In this document: in pieces, positions 6,442 through 7,358 of the stretch
How positions within the stretch are numbered: position 1 is the first letter of the stretch
Layout of the letters: every line of letters begins with the position of its first letter
DNA from: Falsiroseomonas sp044341625
GTDB lineage: Bacteria; Pseudomonadota; Alphaproteobacteria; Acetobacterales; Acetobacteraceae
Direction of reading: 5' to 3'
DNA length: 7,358 nt
Assembly: GCA_044341625.1 (NCBI GenBank)
Contig: JBIIRI010000165.1
Span: 1 to 7,358 of the forward strand
Notes under the pieces: model-generated
What the model was told of the DNA's origin: nothing
Databases searched by the model: none
Seen by the model: the letters and a program-made list of their open reading frames with translations, nothing else
Made by a program: the position numbers and the translations under genes

Positions 6442-6572
6442 GATGCAGATCCTGCCAAGACGTCACATAATATGCGAAAAACTGGCGAGAGACACCAGTC
6501 CATGCGCCATTCGGGCCGGAAATCCGCCGATCCATCCGCCTATCCTGGCCGCATCGATTGGCGGAGGCTGTC
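6442..6572. promoter_or_regulatory. lrp-dadA divergent promoter region
   Basis: This 131-bp spacer is locally more AT-rich (6463-6482) than the surrounding genes. It includes the Lrp-like palindrome listed separately and an inverted repeat ACTGG(n9)CCAGT at 6481-6499, which extends to 7-nt arms with one mismatch. On the minus strand TATTAT (6467-6472) is a candidate -10 for lrp; on the plus strand CATAAT (6466-6471) is a candidate -10 for dadA. Neither has a convincing -35 at the right spacing, so the promoter calls are weak. The dadA ribosome binding site GGAGG is at 6563-6567. Confidence 0.6.
6463..6477. promoter_or_regulatory. Candidate Lrp/AsnC operator palindrome
   Basis: TCACATAATATGCGA is a 15-bp imperfect palindrome centred on A6470, with CATA/TATG core arms and outer TC/GA pairs. 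By my comparison it matches the E. coli Lrp 15-mer consensus YAGHAWATTWTDCTR at 11 of 15 positions. It lies 22-36 bp upstream of the Lrp start codon and covers the candidate -10 elements of both divergent genes, as expected for autoregulation. Binding is inferred, not shown. Confidence 0.5.
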
Positions 6573-7358
6573 ATGCGCGTCCTCGTTCTCGGGTCCGGTG
6601 TGGTGGGGGTGGCGAGCGCCTGGTACCTGGCGCGCGCGGGGCATGAGGTGACGGTGCTCGACCGCCAGCCCGCGCCGGGCATGGAGACCAGCTTCGCCAA
6701 TGCCGGCCAGGTCTCGCCCGGCTATTCGGCGCCCTGGGCCGGGCCCGGCATTCCCATCAAGGCGATGAAGTGGCTGATGATGCGCCATCGCCCGCTGGTG
6801 CTGTGGCCCCAGCTGGATGGCGGGCTGTATCGCTGGCTCGGCCAGATGCTGGCCAATTGCACCGAGGCCGCCTACGCCACCAACAAGGCGCGGATGGTGC
6901 GGCTGGCGGAGTATTCCCGCGATTCCTTGCGCGAATTGCGGGCCGAGACCGGCATTGCCTATGACGAACGCAGCAAGGGCACGCTGCAGCTGTTCCGCAC
7001 GCAGAAGCAGCTGGACGCGACCGCCGCCGACATGGCGGTGCTGAAGGCCTTCGGCGTGCGCCATGCGTTGCTCGACCCTGCCGGCTGCGTCGGCGCGGAA
7101 CCCGCCCTGTCCCTGGTGCCCGGCAAGTTCGTCGGCGGCCTGCAACTGCCGGGCGACGAGACGGGCGACGCCTTCCTGTTCACCCAGCGCCTCGCCGCAC
7201 TCGCGACCGCCGCCGGCGTGGTGTTCCGTCACGGGGTGACGGTGCGCGGGCTGACGACGGAGGTTGGCGCCGTCACCGGCGTCGAGACCGACCAGGGCCG
7301 CTTCACCGCGGATCGCTATGTGGTGGCGATGGGCAGCTATACGCCCGCGCTGCTGAAG
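6573..7358 (+). CDS. dadA: D-amino acid dehydrogenase DadA (N-terminal part, runs off window)
   Basis: FAD-dependent, membrane-associated D-amino acid dehydrogenase (small-subunit family), which oxidises D-alanine and other D-amino acids to 2-imino acids that become 2-oxo acids plus ammonia, passing electrons to the respiratory chain. The 262 visible codons start MRVLVLGSGVVGVASAWYLA, a Rossmann dinucleotide motif (GxGxxG, residues 7-12), followed by GHEVTVLDR and the diagnostic FANAGQVSPGYSAPWAGPG. Further DadA blocks are NKARMVRLAEYSRDSLRELR, GTLQLFRTQKQLD and GGLQLPGDETGDAFLFTQRL. The order and content match E. coli DadA, recalled from memory, closely up to YVVAMGSYTPALLK at the window edge. 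About 150 C-terminal residues should lie beyond 7358. ATG 6573 has GGAGG with a 5-nt spacer. It is divergent from the Lrp gene, a likely regulator. Substrate preference within the family is not decided by sequence. Confidence 0.95.
   Translation, partial: MRVLVLGSGVVGVASAWYLARAGHEVTVLDRQPAPGMETSFANAGQVSPGYSAPWAGPGIPIKAMKWLMMRHRPLVLWPQLDGGLYRWLGQMLANCTEAAYATNKARMVRLAEYSRDSLRELRAETGIAYDERSKGTLQLFRTQKQLDATAADMAVLKAFGVRHALLDPAGCVGAEPALSLVPGKFVGGLQLPGDETGDAFLFTQRLAALATAAGVVFRHGVTVRGLTTEVGAVTGVETDQGRFTADRYVVAMGSYTPALLK

Noticed and set aside
6540..7232. A 230-codon minus-strand open frame
   Set aside because: It lies opposite dadA, which is unmistakable on the plus strand; the translation is H/G/Q/A-rich shadow sequence.
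1..7358. CRISPR array, tRNA/rRNA gene, insertion sequence or riboswitch
   Set aside because: I saw no regularly spaced repeats, no tRNA-like or rRNA-like sequence, no transposase or terminal repeats; intergenic regions of at most 131 bp leave little room for a riboswitch.

Overview
The window is a GC-rich bacterial chromosomal segment with seven protein genes, two of them cut by the window ends, and very little non-coding DNA. The strong G/C third-position bias, the many transport binding proteins (a Bug/TctC-type protein and a LivK-type protein with an RR-type signal peptide) and the DadA/Lrp/RidA set suggest an alphaproteobacterium, perhaps an Acetobacteraceae member such as a Roseomonas relative. 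This is inferred from gene style only; no rRNA or phylogenetic marker is present.

Left block (1-3272, all minus strand). Read in the direction of transcription, it holds a Bug/TctC-family periplasmic binding protein, a 104-bp gap with a strong GC hairpin, a LivK-like binding protein of the branched-chain amino acid/amide ABC family, and a LivH-like permease whose last codons lie beyond base 1. The permease has no ATG, GTG or TTG at its expected start; a CTG with a Shine-Dalgarno sequence fits best. The rest of the transporter (LivM, LivG, LivF) would be expected to the left, outside the window.

Middle (3273-4084). A 104-bp divergent intergenic region with a perfect 5-bp-arm inverted repeat separates the Bug gene from a plus-strand gene for a carboxymuconolactone decarboxylase/AhpD-like protein that lacks the CxxC pair. 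Its 3' end overlaps the convergent RidA gene by 11 bp.

Right block (4074-7358). A minus-strand cluster Lrp/AsnC regulator -> extended solute-binding protein (SBP_bac_5 type, without a signal peptide) -> RidA-family protein lies divergent to a plus-strand D-amino acid dehydrogenase gene (dadA, 5' 262 codons visible). The 131-bp lrp-dadA spacer holds a 15-bp palindrome resembling an Lrp-type operator. The simplest reading is an amino acid catabolism unit: DadA oxidises D-amino acids to 2-imino acids, RidA-family enzymes speed imine hydrolysis to 2-oxo acids, and Lrp senses amino acids and controls the divergent promoters. The unusual member is the signal-less binding protein between Lrp and RidA. 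I see no mobile element, CRISPR array, RNA gene or clearly new defence or biosynthetic system; most of the window is ordinary transport and amino acid metabolism.
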